Notes under the pieces: generated by a model
The model's database searches: none
Told to the model about the DNA's origin: nothing
Seen by the model: the letters and a program-made list of their open reading frames with translations, nothing else
Shown here: piece by piece, positions 19,071 through 28,710 of the stretch
How the letters are laid out: the number at the start of each line of letters is the position of its first letter
Numbering within the stretch: position 1 is the stretch's first letter
Translations under genes and position numbers: made by a program
From: Shewanella sp. OMA3-2
Lineage (GTDB): Bacteria > Pseudomonadota > Gammaproteobacteria > Enterobacterales > Shewanellaceae
Direction: 5' to 3'
DNA: 64,000 nucleotides
Assembly (NCBI RefSeq): GCF_021513195.1
Contig: NZ_CP090974.1
Span: 570,001 to 634,000, forward strand

Positions 19071-20218
19071 CTATTTTTGTGGAGTGTCTTCAGTTAATAC
19101 TTGTGGTGATACCGCAGCACCTGGGCGAATTTTTTGTAAGCCTTCTACAATTAATTTGTCGCCAGCTTGCAGGCCATCAATAATGCGCCATTGGTTATCA
19201 ATCACTTCAGCGGTCGTGACAATACGCACTTCGACATTGTTATCTTGATTAACAATCATCGCTATCGCCTGACCTTTGGTATTGCGAGTAATAGCCCTTT
19301 GGGGCACTAAAATTGCTTGTGGATCAGTGCCCGTATCTAAACGTGCACGTACATACATGCCTGGCAATAGCACACCATCAGGGTTAGGGAACTCTGCACG
19401 CAATGTCACAGAGCCCGTCGTTTCATCAACACTGACTTCGGTAAACTGCATAGTACCTTGCTGATCATAGGTGGTACCGTCTTCTAAAATTAGCGTAACA
19501 GTAGCATTGTCACTCTTAAGTAATTTACCTGCTTTTAGTTTGCTTTTAAGGCGTAATAACTGGGTACTAGATTGAGCGATATCAACATTGATAGGGTCTA
19601 ATTGTTGAATTGTCGCCAAAGTACCGCCTTGGTTAGCGGTAACTAAAGCGCCTGCTGTTACCGATGATTTACCAATGCGCCCAGCAATCGGCGCTTTTAC
19701 TTCAGTATATTCAAGGTTTATTTTCGCAGTGTTGATATTGGCTTGTGCCACAGTGACTGACGCTAACGCTTCTTTATAAGCCGCTTTGGCTTCATCAAAA
19801 TCTTGTGCGCTAACGGCATTGGTTTTAACCAATGTTTGATAGCGAGCTGCTTTAGCCTTAGCAGATTCCAAGCTTGCATTTGCACGGGATAAATCAGCTT
19901 CTGCACTGACTAAAGCCGCTTTATAGATAGCTGAATCAATTTGATACAGAGACTGGCCTTTTGTGACCTCCTTGCCTTCAATAAATCCACGCTCAGTTAT
20001 AATACCAGACACTTGTGGGCGAACTTCAGCTTCTAAAAAAGATTTGCTACGACCGGTAGTTCTACTTGAATAGACTGTGATTGGGTTGTGACGATCATTA
20101 CGCCCACTGGAGTAGGCGGATGCTCTTGCTGAGCTTGTGCTCCTTCGTCTTGTTTGCCACAGGCTGTTAGCCATAACGTCGCAGTAATAACTGCGGCAAT
20201 TTTCAATGCTTTGTGCAT
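19071..20218 (-). CDS. RND efflux adaptor lipoprotein, AcrA/MexA-like (frameshifted, reconstructed)
   Basis: The start is the ATG at 20218, with AGGAG six bases upstream. The first 20 residues are a lipoprotein signal ending Leu-Thr-Ala-Cys. The frame breaks at the CCGG at plus 20053-20056; one added base restores Val-Glu-Leu-Pro-Gly-Arg and gives 382 residues, normal for the family. The rest has the lipoyl-like domain, a helical hairpin (about 95-160) and a beta-barrel domain. It bridges the pump to an outer-membrane channel in the periplasm. First gene of the operon; the pump follows at 9 bp. A TetR-type regulator gene lies divergently 620 bp away. Confidence 0.88.
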
Positions 20219-20245
20219 GAGAGCTCCTACTCTTAATGTTCTCAC

Positions 20246-20836
20246 ACTAGTAGGTTACTGTGTGAAAAGGCTATTTCAATTCTAACTGTATATTCTGCTA
20301 CGCGATTAACATTGCTCATAGCAAGATCCGCAAAACCAATGGGTTAAATTGTAAATAAATACGTTAATCCGCTTGATTGATACTAATTTGTTAACAACTT
20401 TGAGTAAAATAATCTCTTAATGGATAATTTAACTAAAAGTGTTTATTCAGTGTGGTTAACTTAACTGCAGCATAGTGCCGTTACACGAGTAAATTTAGCT
20501 TACCTTGCTGACAGTTATTGTAGTATTTCACTATAAATGATTTTTGTCTGTTAGCTCTTTTGCTTAATTGAGTATATTTTTCTATAACGGCCGCTTGTTG
20601 CTTTGGTTCTACAGCGTTTTACCACTACGCGCTATGCGTTTAAGTACCGCTGTACTCAAATAACTGCTGTTATGTTTAACATTGCAGGTCTAGCCATTAT
20701 CAATAATTTCATTACCCAATTAAAAAAAGTAAACTATACGGTGTAGTTTATCGCGGTGTAGTTTATTGTGGTACAGTTGAAAAGTAAACTGGTCAGTGTA
20801 AAATAACTTCCATTAACTTTGTGAATATGAAACGCC
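20246..20836. other. Intergenic region between efflux operon and TetR gene
   Basis: 590 bp, AT-rich, with no supportable gene. The right end (20730-20795) holds the repeated operator described separately. The left part should contain the efflux operon promoter, but no clear -35/-10 pair stands out. Confidence 0.5.
20730..20795. promoter_or_regulatory. Repeated TetR-type operator
   Basis: An inverted repeat TAAACTA-N7-TAGTTTA (20730-20736 and 20744-20750) overlaps a direct repeat CGGTGTAGTTTAT. The direct repeat starts at 20739 and 20754, with a weaker third copy at 20769, all 15 bp apart. A further AGTAAACTGG follows near 20783. The cluster lies 40-105 bp before the TetR-family gene, where autoregulation would occur. 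Confidence 0.6.
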
Positions 20837-21454
20837 ATGGACATTGAAAATAAAAGTCGCAGTCAGCTAAAACGACATGCCATTATCGAAGCTGCAAAGC
20901 GTACCTTTAAAGTAATAGGTGTTGCAGCGACTAGTATGGATAAGTTAGCTGAAGAGGCGCAAGTATCTAAGCGCACAGTGTATAATCATTTTGCGACTAA
21001 AGAAGCTTTAGTCATGCATTTGATCAGCGAGTTATGGCAAGAAGCCATGACCAAAAATCAAGGCCGCTATCAGTCTGGTATTGCGTTGAAAAGCCAGTTC
21101 TCTGCCATTATTCTCACCGAAATTGAGTTTATTAATTCACAGGAACATATTGATTTAGCGCGGGTAGCAATTGGTCATCTGTTTTATAACAATGATGAAA
21201 TGGCTCGAGAAATTGAAAAAATGAAACAGCAAGAAACGGCCCTGATACGTTGGATAAAAGCGGCCATAAGTGATAATAAGCTATCATTAACCGACGCTAA
21301 TTTTGCCAATGAACAGTTAATGCACTTAATAAAAGGACATTGTTTTTGGCCACAATTATTGGGCTATCAACCCCTACTTACTACTGAAGAACGTCAGCAC
21401 TTAGCAAGTGAAACCGCACAAATATTTTTAAGCCGTTATCAAGTTACAGCTTAA
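20837..21454 (+). CDS. TetR/AcrR-family transcriptional repressor
   Basis: 205 residues. The N-terminal helix-turn-helix (about 12-60) has the TetR pattern with Ala-Ala-Thr-Ser-Met-Asp-Lys-Leu-Ala and Lys-Arg-Thr-Val-Tyr-Asn-His-Phe. The C-terminal part is the ligand-binding and dimer domain with an AcrR-like end. It is divergent from the AcrAB-like operon and probably represses it and itself through the repeated operator just upstream. The Shine-Dalgarno is weak. The ligand is unknown, probably a pump substrate. Confidence 0.88.
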   Translation: MDIENKSRSQLKRHAIIEAAKRTFKVIGVAATSMDKLAEEAQVSKRTVYNHFATKEALVMHLISELWQEAMTKNQGRYQSGIALKSQFSAIILTEIEFINSQEHIDLARVAIGHLFYNNDEMAREIEKMKQQETALIRWIKAAISDNKLSLTDANFANEQLMHLIKGHCFWPQLLGYQPLLTTEERQHLASETAQIFLSRYQVTA

Positions 21455-21469
21455 TATCCGCTATCACTT

Positions 21470-22159
21470 CTACACATAGTTATCACCGACGCCGAGTGAA
21501 ATAATTCGGCTTATTTCAGCTAATGTTAGTCCTGATTCTTGCTGCCAAGTATTGAACGCTGCTTGAGTTTGTTTAAGGCCTGTTTGTGAAGTAAATCCGG
21601 CATCGACAACGTTTTTAGCTTTTAAATACCCTTGTACATCGTTGGATAATATAAAAGTCTCTTTGCCAATCGATCGTAGAAAGTAGGCGCCAGTATTACC
21701 GCCTAAACGGGTGCCTTGTTTTTTCAGCAACTGCCATAAGCCGATAATATCTTCGTTTGGCCAGTGGGCGATAAGTTCGGCAAAGCTACCGTGTTTAGCG
21801 GATAATGATTGCACCATATAGGCATTGTCCACAATCGCTTGGGTTTTCTTTTGATGGCGTATTAATGTTGCATCTGTCGCACGTTGCTGAATTTGCTCAG
21901 GTGATAACATCAGCACTTTTTGTGGTTCAAAATCAAAGAAGGCTTTTTCATAAGCGGGCCATTTGTTTTCAACGACACGCCATACAAAGCCACTTTGAAA
22001 TACCCGCTTAGACATAGCCGATAATAACTGGGCATCGCTATACTGAACTATTTCCTTGCTTGATAATGTCTCTGGCAGTAGTGCTTCAACTGCCGCTATT
22101 CCGCCTTTGCGTTCACAGGCTCGTGACATGATGTCAGCAAATTTTTCTAACTTAGCCAC
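21470..22159 (-). CDS. DNA-3-methyladenine glycosylase I-like protein (HhH-GPD)
   Basis: 229 residues from a GTG start with AGGAT upstream. The sequence resembles the DNA-3-methyladenine glycosylase I (Tag) group: an N-terminal Ala-Asp-Ile-Met-Ser-Arg-Ala region, a Phe-Gln-Ser-Gly-Phe-Val-Trp motif and a C-terminal helical part. It would remove alkylated bases from DNA. It differs from classic Tag in lacking the usual N-terminal Cys-rich zinc motif, so it may belong to a Tag-like subfamily of uncertain substrate. It is convergent with the TetR gene (15 bp apart). Confidence 0.7.
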   Translation of the reverse strand: MAKLEKFADIMSRACERKGGIAAVEALLPETLSSKEIVQYSDAQLLSAMSKRVFQSGFVWRVVENKWPAYEKAFFDFEPQKVLMLSPEQIQQRATDATLIRHQKKTQAIVDNAYMVQSLSAKHGSFAELIAHWPNEDIIGLWQLLKKQGTRLGGNTGAYFLRSIGKETFILSNDVQGYLKAKNVVDAGFTSQTGLKQTQAAFNTWQQESGLTLAEISRIISLGVGDNYV

Positions 22160-22247
22160 AGTATTATCCTCAAGAGTATTAATGTCATTTAGCGTTTGAG
22201 TCGTGTGTTAAATTAACAGGTTTAAATAGCCGTATAACACAAACAAA

Positions 22248-22270
22248 ACAGCCATCTATACGATGGCTGT
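22248..22270. terminator. Terminator hairpin
   Basis: ACAGCCATC/GATGGCTGT stem of nine pairs around a five-base loop, 24 bp after the thioesterase stop on the minus strand. The upstream flank is A-rich, giving a weak T-tract on the minus strand. Confidence 0.6.
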
Positions 22271-22294
22271 GGTGATTTAGATTAACATTGGCTG

Positions 22295-22825
22295 TTAAAT
22301 ATTTCTTTCTTTTTTAAGCTGTAAAAACTGCTTCCACTTTACCACTTCGGGCGGTAACTCAGGTGCAGCACCTTCATAGCCTGCTTCAAAGACTAAGGTG
22401 TTAATTGGCACTTGTTTGCCTTTGCAGATAAATACACCGCGCACATGTACAATACAATGCAAGCCGCGTGCGGTAACAAAACGTTGCTCAATATAAAAAT
22501 ATTTTTCATCCCAGCCAACCACTTTAGTTTCAACGTCAAACTTTTCAAATGGTTTAATATCACGGATATAGGTAAATTCAGACGCGTTAACAATCGGCAT
22601 CCACTTCATCTTTAAAAACTTTTTCATTAACCCCATGTCGGCGATCATATAGGTACGTGCTAAGTCCATAAATGCAGGGTAGCGCGAGTTAGTGAGATGC
22701 AAGTTTACATCGCAATCAAACGGCAACACTCGATAACTAATTCTGCTGGTACCTAAAAAACCAATACCAGGACAATGGCGAATACGCCACATGAACAACC
22801 ACACTAATCGAAAATACAGATTCAT
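22295..22825 (-). CDS. Acyl-CoA thioesterase-like protein (hotdog fold)
   Basis: 176 residues, start supported by AAAGGAG nine bases upstream. An N-terminal hydrophobic stretch is followed by Ser-Arg-Ile-Ser-Tyr-Arg-Val-Leu-Pro-Phe-Asp-Cys-Asp and Asn-Leu-His-Leu-Thr-Asn-Ser-Arg-Tyr, the pattern of the 4HBT_2/THEM6-like hotdog family. Members hydrolyse acyl-CoA thioesters. The substrate cannot be told from sequence. It stands alone between the glycosylase gene and the divergent ribB riboswitch. Confidence 0.75.
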   Translation of the reverse strand: MNLYFRLVWLFMWRIRHCPGIGFLGTSRISYRVLPFDCDVNLHLTNSRYPAFMDLARTYMIADMGLMKKFLKMKWMPIVNASEFTYIRDIKPFEKFDVETKVVGWDEKYFYIEQRFVTARGLHCIVHVRGVFICKGKQVPINTLVFEAGYEGAAPELPPEVVKWKQFLQLKKERNI

Positions 22826-22979
22826 TTACAACCACTCCTTTGTGAGCGCAACAGGCTAGCAGAGGTCATACCAGCTAGCAAGCAAGTTTTTGCGATTTTA
22901 ACCTGTGTTTATGCACTGAGTTGATTGAACTTATATGGCGTGGACATTACTATAGTGCTGCTGAATTTTCAGCATTAAT

Positions 22980-23162
22980 TCTCAGGGCGGGGCGAAATTC
23001 CCCACCGGCGGTAAAATACTTGAGGCCATTTTTTATGGCATAAGCATAAAGCCCGCGAGCGCTCGATTCGTCGAGGTCAGCAGATTTGGTGACTTAGTCT
23101 ATTACTCATATAGTAATCACTAATATTCCAGAGCCGACGGTTAAAGTCCGGATGAGAGAGAA
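22980..23162 (+). promoter_or_regulatory. FMN riboswitch (RFN element)
   Basis: The conserved RFN blocks are present in order: GGGGCGAAATTCCCCACCGG with GCGGT (22988-23011), AGCCCGCGAGC (about 23051-23061), and GAGCCGACGGTTAAAGTCCG with GATGAGAGAGAA at the end. A long variable stem lies between blocks. It is followed by a CATCAG/CTGATG hairpin and then ribB, so FMN binding should lower ribB expression. Confidence 0.97.
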
Positions 23163-23260
23163 TAGCAACACCATCAGTAGACTCTGTCGGCTGATGCAAT
23201 TCTATTTGGCGTAAAAACCCTCTTCAAAGCCCTGATTCTGGTATTTTTTAGGAGTAAACC

Positions 23261-23917
23261 ATGAATCAGTTATCTTTACTTGCACCTTTTGGTGATCCAA
23301 TCGAACGCGTTGAAAAAGCCATTATAGCCTTACAGCAAGGCCAAGGTGTGTTATTGCTTGATGATGAAGACCGTGAAAACGAAGGTGATATTATCTATTC
23401 AGCGCAGCATCTGACCACAGCGCAAATGGCATTAATGATCCGTGAATGCAGTGGCATAGTGTGCTTATGTTTAACCGATGAGCAAGCTAACAAGCTTGAG
23501 TTGCCACCCATGGTGATGGATAACAACAGTGCTAATCAAACGGCATTTACGGTATCGATTGAAGCCAAAGTGGGCGTGACCACCGGCGTTTCTGCGGCAG
23601 ATCGTGTTACTACAGTAAAAACGGCAACAGCAATAAATGCTAAAGCCAGCGACTTAGCAAGACCTGGACATGTGTTTCCATTACGCGCCCGTGCTGGTGG
23701 GGTCATGTCTCGTCGTGGCCATACTGAAGGCACGGTTGATTTGATGCAAATGTCAGGTTTAGCGCCTGCTGGGGTGTTGTGTGAACTGACCAATGAAGAT
23801 GGCACTATGGCTAAAACAGCAGAAATTGTCGCTTTCGGTTTAAAACATAATATGCCAGTTTTAACGATAGAAGACATGGTAATGTATCGATTAAAGTATG
23901 ACTTAAAATTAGCCTAG
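23261..23917 (+). CDS. ribB: 3,4-dihydroxy-2-butanone-4-phosphate synthase RibB
   Basis: 218 residues. It converts ribulose 5-phosphate to 3,4-dihydroxy-2-butanone 4-phosphate plus formate, for riboflavin synthesis. The active-site loop [10 protein letters not shown] is near residue 37, and [13 protein letters not shown] follows near 145. The length fits a stand-alone RibB without a GTP cyclohydrolase II domain. AGGAG precedes the ATG, and an FMN riboswitch lies in the leader. Confidence 0.97.
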   Translation: MNQLSLLAPFGDPIERVEKAIIALQQGQGVLLLDDEDRENEGDIIYSAQHLTTAQMALMIRECSGIVCLCLTDEQANKLELPPMVMDNNSANQTAFTVSIEAKVGVTTGVSAADRVTTVKTATAINAKASDLARPGHVFPLRARAGGVMSRRGHTEGTVDLMQMSGLAPAGVLCELTNEDGTMAKTAEIVAFGLKHNMPVLTIEDMVMYRLKYDLKLA

Positions 23918-23964
23918 TTGCTTTGAGCAGGCTTAATCGTATTTGAAATTCGATAACTCAAAAC

Positions 23965-23985
23965 AGGCGCTGATGCGCCTTTTTT
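23965..23985 (+). terminator. ribB terminator
   Basis: AGGCGC/GCGCCT stem with a TGAT loop followed by five T residues, 48 bp after ribB. Confidence 0.85.
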
Positions 23986-24042
23986 ATTGTTATGTAGCTT
24001 GCGCTTTAATAGAGTCTGAGTGAGTCACTGAGGTTATGTCGA

Positions 24043-24705
24043 TTACAATTCGATAAAGAGTTGATTTAATAGTTTTTTGACCTGTTCATCATCTTCTTTA
24101 AATTGCACACCGACATTCACTTTGCCATTGTCAAAACGACTATTGCACACTCTAGCTGGAATGGTAATTTCAATATCACTGGGTGAGCGCAAAACGACAA
24201 AAATATCTTTTTGATTTACTTTCACTTTAGGGTTATCTGTTTTAAAAGCAAAGCCACAACCTTTAGCGGAAATATCAGAAATAATTCCCTTTAATTGGGC
24301 CGTTTTTTTAACGCCTTGATCATATCTAGCAATAATAGAGGCAGGTAAATGCGTGATATAACGTTGGTGAGTGCGCAGCTGTCTGTTTTCTATTTTTTCT
24401 GGATAGGTCAAAAATATGAATTTTTCAGGAATTTTAGTGATATTTCGAATGGTAGCTTTAAAAGCGTAACATTCTCCTTGCTGACCTTCTAATAAATAAC
24501 GAACGACAACCACATTTCCTTCAGCCAACACATCACTATAGTTACTCATATTCTGCGGTGCTGGGTGTTTTAAGATAATATATTGGCCCAAGTCATACCC
24601 AGCTAACGTGGCTTTAATACGTAGCTTAACAGGATGGTCAATTTGTAAGTCGACGATTTTTCCTGGTTTTAAATCAAAGTAGATAGGCTGTATATTGGCA
24701 GTCAA
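24043..24705 (-). CDS. PilZ-domain c-di-GMP-binding protein (YcgR-like)
   Basis: 220 residues from a TTG; an in-frame TGA two codons upstream rules out a longer start. An N-terminal YcgR-type (PilZN) domain spans about residues 5-100. The C-terminal PilZ domain has the binding motifs Arg111-xxx-Arg115 and Asp144-x-Ser-xx-Gly149, so it should bind c-di-GMP. Proteins of this kind often slow the flagellar motor or affect surface attachment. It is a single gene between ribB and prlC. Other c-di-GMP proteins lie in the window (GGDEF-EAL, HD-GYP), but no direct link is visible. Confidence 0.88.
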   Translation of the reverse strand: MTANIQPIYFDLKPGKIVDLQIDHPVKLRIKATLAGYDLGQYIILKHPAPQNMSNYSDVLAEGNVVVVRYLLEGQQGECYAFKATIRNITKIPEKFIFLTYPEKIENRQLRTHQRYITHLPASIIARYDQGVKKTAQLKGIISDISAKGCGFAFKTDNPKVKVNQKDIFVVLRSPSDIEITIPARVCNSRFDNGKVNVGVQFKEDDEQVKKLLNQLFIEL

Positions 24706-24837
24706 CGTTCAAGTCCGTTTGTGAATTATCGCAATGAATAAGGACTGGTTAATGTATTGCGATAGCCTCTATAAGGCAATGCTTTTTATGCCAATAGTTG
24801 ATAAATCGCTATCATTTATAGGCTGTTAATCTTGTAT

Positions 24838-24871
24838 CAACAAAAAAGCGCTTTAACAGCGCTTTTTGTTG
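24838..24871 (-). terminator. prlC terminator
   Basis: AAAAAGCGC/GCGCTTTTT hairpin with a seven-base loop, 15 bp after the prlC stop on the minus strand; T-rich on exit. Confidence 0.8.
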
Positions 24872-24885
24872 ATTATTACATATTG

Positions 24886-26927
24886 TTAAGCAGCAATACC
24901 GCAGTGTCTTAACAGTGCATCTGTATTCGGTTCGCGTCCCATAAAACGTTTAAATAGCTCCATAGGTTCTTCACTGCCGCCCATTTCAAGTATGTTGTGT
25001 AAAAAGCTTTTGCCTGTTTCTGGGTTGAAAATGCCTTCTTCTTCAAAACGAGAAAACGCATCTGCAGACAATACTTCAGCCCACTTATAACTGTAATAAC
25101 CCGCTGCATAGCCACCGGCAAAAATATGGGCAAAACCATGCTGGAAACGGTTAAAGCTAGGGGGGTTAATACTGCTATTTTACTGCGAACTTCATCTAAA
25201 ATACCTTGAATATCGGCACCTTTAGCAGGGTCGAACTCATGGTGCATTCTAAAGTCGAATAACGAGAACTCTAGCTGACGTAACATCATCATCCCCGATT
25301 GGAAGTTCTTTGCGGCTAACATTTTATCCAGTAAAGCTTTAGGTAGCGGCTCTCCAGTTTCAAAATGACCTGAAATCTCCGCTAATGCTTCTTCTTGCCA
25401 GCACCAGTTTTCTAAAAATTGGCTAGGTAATTCAACCGCATCCCATGGTACACCATTAATACCCGATACCCCGCCAACATCTACCTTGGTTAGCATATGG
25501 TGAATACCGTGACCAAACTCATGGAATAAAGTGATCACTTCATCATGGGTAAATAAGGCTGGTTTGCCATTTACTGGGCCATTAAAGTTACAGGTTAAGT
25601 AAGCAACTGGCTTTTGCAAACCTGTTGAAGTAATTCTACGACCTCGGCAGTCGTCCATCCACGCTCCGCCTCGTTTACCCGTGCGAGCATATAAGTCGAG
25701 GTAGAAGCTACCACGATGAATGTTTTCAGCATCAAAAATATGGAAAAAACGCACATCTTTGTGCCAGGTATCAAATTGTTTTTCTTCTTTAATGGTTAAA
25801 CCAAATAGCTTGTTTACCGTAAAGAAAAGCCCTGATAACGCTTTGTTTTCAGGAAAGTATGGACGTAATACTTCTTGAGACACTTCATACTTATGTTGTT
25901 GCAATTTTTCGGCGTAAAAGCTTAAATCCCACGAGGCCATTTCAGTGACATCATAATGTGCTTTGGCAAAAGCTCGCAGTTCAGCCAACTCATTGGCTGC
26001 TTGATCTTTTGAGCGTTCACCTAATTCATTTAAAAAGCCCAGTACTTGCTCAGGGGTTTCTGCCATTTTGGTGGCTAAAGACTCATCAGCATAACTTTTA
26101 AAGCCGAGTAAATTAGCGATTTCATGGCGTAGTGCGATGATCTCATTCATGTTGTTACTGTTATCAAACTCACCCGCATTTGGGCCTTGGTCCGATGCGC
26201 GAGTCACAAATGCACGGTAGCACTCTTCACGTAACTCACGGTTTTCGCTATAGGTCATAACCGGTAAGTATGATGGAAAATCTAAGGTGAATAGCCAGCC
26301 TGTTTGCCCATTTTCTTGAGCCATCGCTTTTGCTGCTGCGATAGCGGATTCAGGTAAACCAATTAACGCTGATTCGTCAGTGATTAATTTGGTCCATGCC
26401 TGAGTTGCATCGAGTAATTGGTTGGAAAAATTGCTGGTGAGTTCAGACAGGCGTTTCACTATGTCACCATAACGGGCTTTATCAGTATCACTTAAACCAA
26501 TACCTGATAATTCAAAGTCACGCAGACTTTGTTCAATTACCATTTTTTGTGCCTGAGTTAATTGGGCAAAATCGGCTGATTGGTGAATCGATTTATACGC
26601 CTGATACAAACCTTGGTGTTGGCCAACATAGGTGCCGTAGTCTGATAGTAACGGCAAGCAGTCATCGTGTGCTTCACGCCATTCATCATTACTGAGAACT
26701 GAGTTCATATGAGAAACAGGTGACCAGATCTTACTGAGCGCATCATCAACTTCTTCGAGTGGTGCGATGAGGTTGTCCCAAGTGTATAGGCTGTTCTTGG
26801 CGAGGAGTTCGTCAATACTGTTGCGGCAATTTTCGATTGCTTGTTCCACAGCGGGTTTAATGTGTTCGGTTTTTATCTGTGAAAAAAGGGGTAATTCTGT
26901 GCCACTTAGCAATGGGTTGCTCATCAT
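24886..26927 (-). CDS. prlC: Oligopeptidase A PrlC (frameshifted, reconstructed)
   Basis: An M3-family zinc metallopeptidase that degrades peptides in the cytoplasm, including cleaved signal peptides. The zinc motif His-Glu-Phe-Gly-His is present. The frame breaks in the six-base G run at plus 25160-25165. A seventh base restores [10 protein letters not shown] and joins the C-terminus ending at 24886. The rebuilt length is 680 residues, the same as E. coli PrlC. As written, the C-terminal 85 residues are replaced by unrelated sequence. A homopolymer undercall is the simplest explanation. Confidence 0.93.
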
Positions 26928-27214
26928 GTTTCCTCGAAGAATAGGCGTATGTGATCTTTATGAGGGCGACAGAGTGGAATTTCAAGTCAAATAGGTCGAG
27001 CTGACAGAGAGAAGGTATGCCTAATTGGTTTGTTGCAGACGTGTCTACGCTAGAAACGAACTTAAAAAAGTGATTTAGCTCTCGATTTGCATTTACATAG
27101 TATTTACACTGCAAGTATTGACAGCCAGATAGCAAATGCAACTAGTTATCATTACCTTTTACACGGCTATTGGTTAGTATCACTAAAATTGTTAATTTCT
27201 GTTTCCATGAGTAC

Positions 27215-28003
27215 ATGATCACTATGGTAAAGTTACCTTCTGTTTCTGCAATCATCAGCCCCTATATCTTAAGTCAAGTTGGTCTTTTTCGAACTGTGGT
27301 TATGGGATTCACCTTGGCAGGTATCCTGATATCTTCATCCGTATCAGAGCTGTCAGCATCTGAGTTTACACTAGATATGGCTTGGGATAGCGAGTACATC
27401 TCTGAGGGGCGTAATAACCTTAATAAAGGCGGTATTGCCTGGGGCGTAGCAAGTGTTCATCAAGATGATTTAGTCGTTTTTGCTGCATTGGGACGTGGTG
27501 ATCAAACACATTATATTGAGTGGAACTTTGGTGTTGAATATACCCTTCATTTACATGCACAACTTGAGGCGACTATAGGTTATCAACGATTAGAATTTTA
27601 TGGTGATGAACGCGCCTCAGATAACGAGCTATTTAGCTCACTCACCTATACCTTAGTTAATTGGTTATTGCCTACCGTGAGCTACACCTATGCCACTGAA
27701 GCGGCTGGGTATTTTGTAGAAGTAAGCTTACATAGCCCATGGGATATAACTGAACAATTAAGTGTGACACCGTATATGCTTCAAGGTTTTGATTTTCAAT
27801 ATGTGACCGAACAACATGATGGCGCTAACCATATACAGTTTGGCGTGGAGGCGGGTTATGCGTTATCTAACAATGTGAAGTTGTCTATGCATATTAGCCG
27901 CACTAAGGCATTAGAGGATATTAAGCGTGAAGCGTCGGTTGATGGTGTAACGGGGAGTTTAAATCAAACCTATGCAGGTGTGCATATTAATTGGGCTTTC
28001 TAA
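27215..28003 (+). CDS. Putative outer-membrane beta-barrel protein
   Basis: About 262 residues from the ATG at 27215; ATGs at 27224 and 27302 are also possible and none has a good ribosome-binding site. A long hydrophobic N-terminus resembles a signal peptide that ends before Ser-Glu-Phe-Thr-Leu-Asp-Met. The rest alternates polar and hydrophobic residues in about ten strands and ends in Trp-Ala-Phe, the aromatic C-terminus of outer-membrane barrels. The start Ala-Trp-Asp-Ser-Glu-Tyr-Ile-Ser-Glu-Gly-Arg-Asn recalls the Gcw_chp family. Function unknown. Confidence 0.65.
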   Translation: MITMVKLPSVSAIISPYILSQVGLFRTVVMGFTLAGILISSSVSELSASEFTLDMAWDSEYISEGRNNLNKGGIAWGVASVHQDDLVVFAALGRGDQTHYIEWNFGVEYTLHLHAQLEATIGYQRLEFYGDERASDNELFSSLTYTLVNWLLPTVSYTYATEAAGYFVEVSLHSPWDITEQLSVTPYMLQGFDFQYVTEQHDGANHIQFGVEAGYALSNNVKLSMHISRTKALEDIKREASVDGVTGSLNQTYAGVHINWAF

Positions 28004-28107
28004 CTCGCTCAGAAGCCATTACACCTTTATGGAAAATGTAGTCTACACTTTAATCGCAACTAGATGGTTGCGCTTTTTATTCACCTCTGTTTTTGCAAGG
28101 ATGCAGC

Positions 28108-28632
28108 ATGAAGACTCTTACACTATTTCGTTTTGTCCTTTTTTCAGTCATTTTCCAGTTAAGCCTAAATCAAAGTGTTGCAGGGGATGATTGGGCACAG
28201 CTGACTGATAAGGCTAAGTCAAAACAAACTGAGCTTAATAATCAATCCGCAGTCGAGCTTGGTAAAGACGGTGTTTATGACAGTGAAGGTCGACCGATTA
28301 AAATAAGCCAGCCTGCATTTGCACTTGAATATAATGCAGATGAGGCATCAATAGCGCCGTATCAACAAAGTGCCAAAAAATCTACTAAAGGTGCTATAAA
28401 AACATCTGCAAAAACAAAACCATCCGCAACGGCTAACATGGCCGATGATCCCAGTTGTCGCTGGCTGAATAACCGTATTAGCTACTTACAAGGTAAAGTT
28501 CGATCAGAAAACCGCCATCAACAACATTTTGACAAAGAATTGTCCGCCAGGTTATCTGAGTGGAAGTGTTTGCAATGTGCAGAAAAAGGACCCTCTCAAG
28601 GGGATCACGACCGATGTCAGTATAAACGTTAA
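28108..28632 (+). CDS. Hypothetical secreted protein with C-terminal Cys residues
   Basis: 174 residues from the ATG at 28108, chosen for the AAGGA seven bases upstream. A signal peptide ends near Ser-Val-Ala-Gly (about residue 26). The middle is Lys/Ser/Ala-rich and probably disordered. The C-terminus has four Cys, with the last three in Trp-Lys-Cys-Leu-Gln-Cys and Asp-Arg-Cys. I do not recognise the family; it looks like a Shewanella-specific periplasmic protein. It stands just before gorA but is probably a separate unit. Confidence 0.65.
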   Translation: MKTLTLFRFVLFSVIFQLSLNQSVAGDDWAQLTDKAKSKQTELNNQSAVELGKDGVYDSEGRPIKISQPAFALEYNADEASIAPYQQSAKKSTKGAIKTSAKTKPSATANMADDPSCRWLNNRISYLQGKVRSENRHQQHFDKELSARLSEWKCLQCAEKGPSQGDHDRCQYKR

Positions 28633-28710
28633 CGCGAGTTTATTAATGCTACCTAGCATCCAAGTCATTTCCTCCCTACAATAGCCCTATCAATTGCAGC
28701 GGAGATTATC

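Noticed and set aside
27972..28190. 72-codon plus-strand frame
   Set aside because: It bridges the end of one gene and the start of the next in another frame; the 28108 start has a proper ribosome-binding site.
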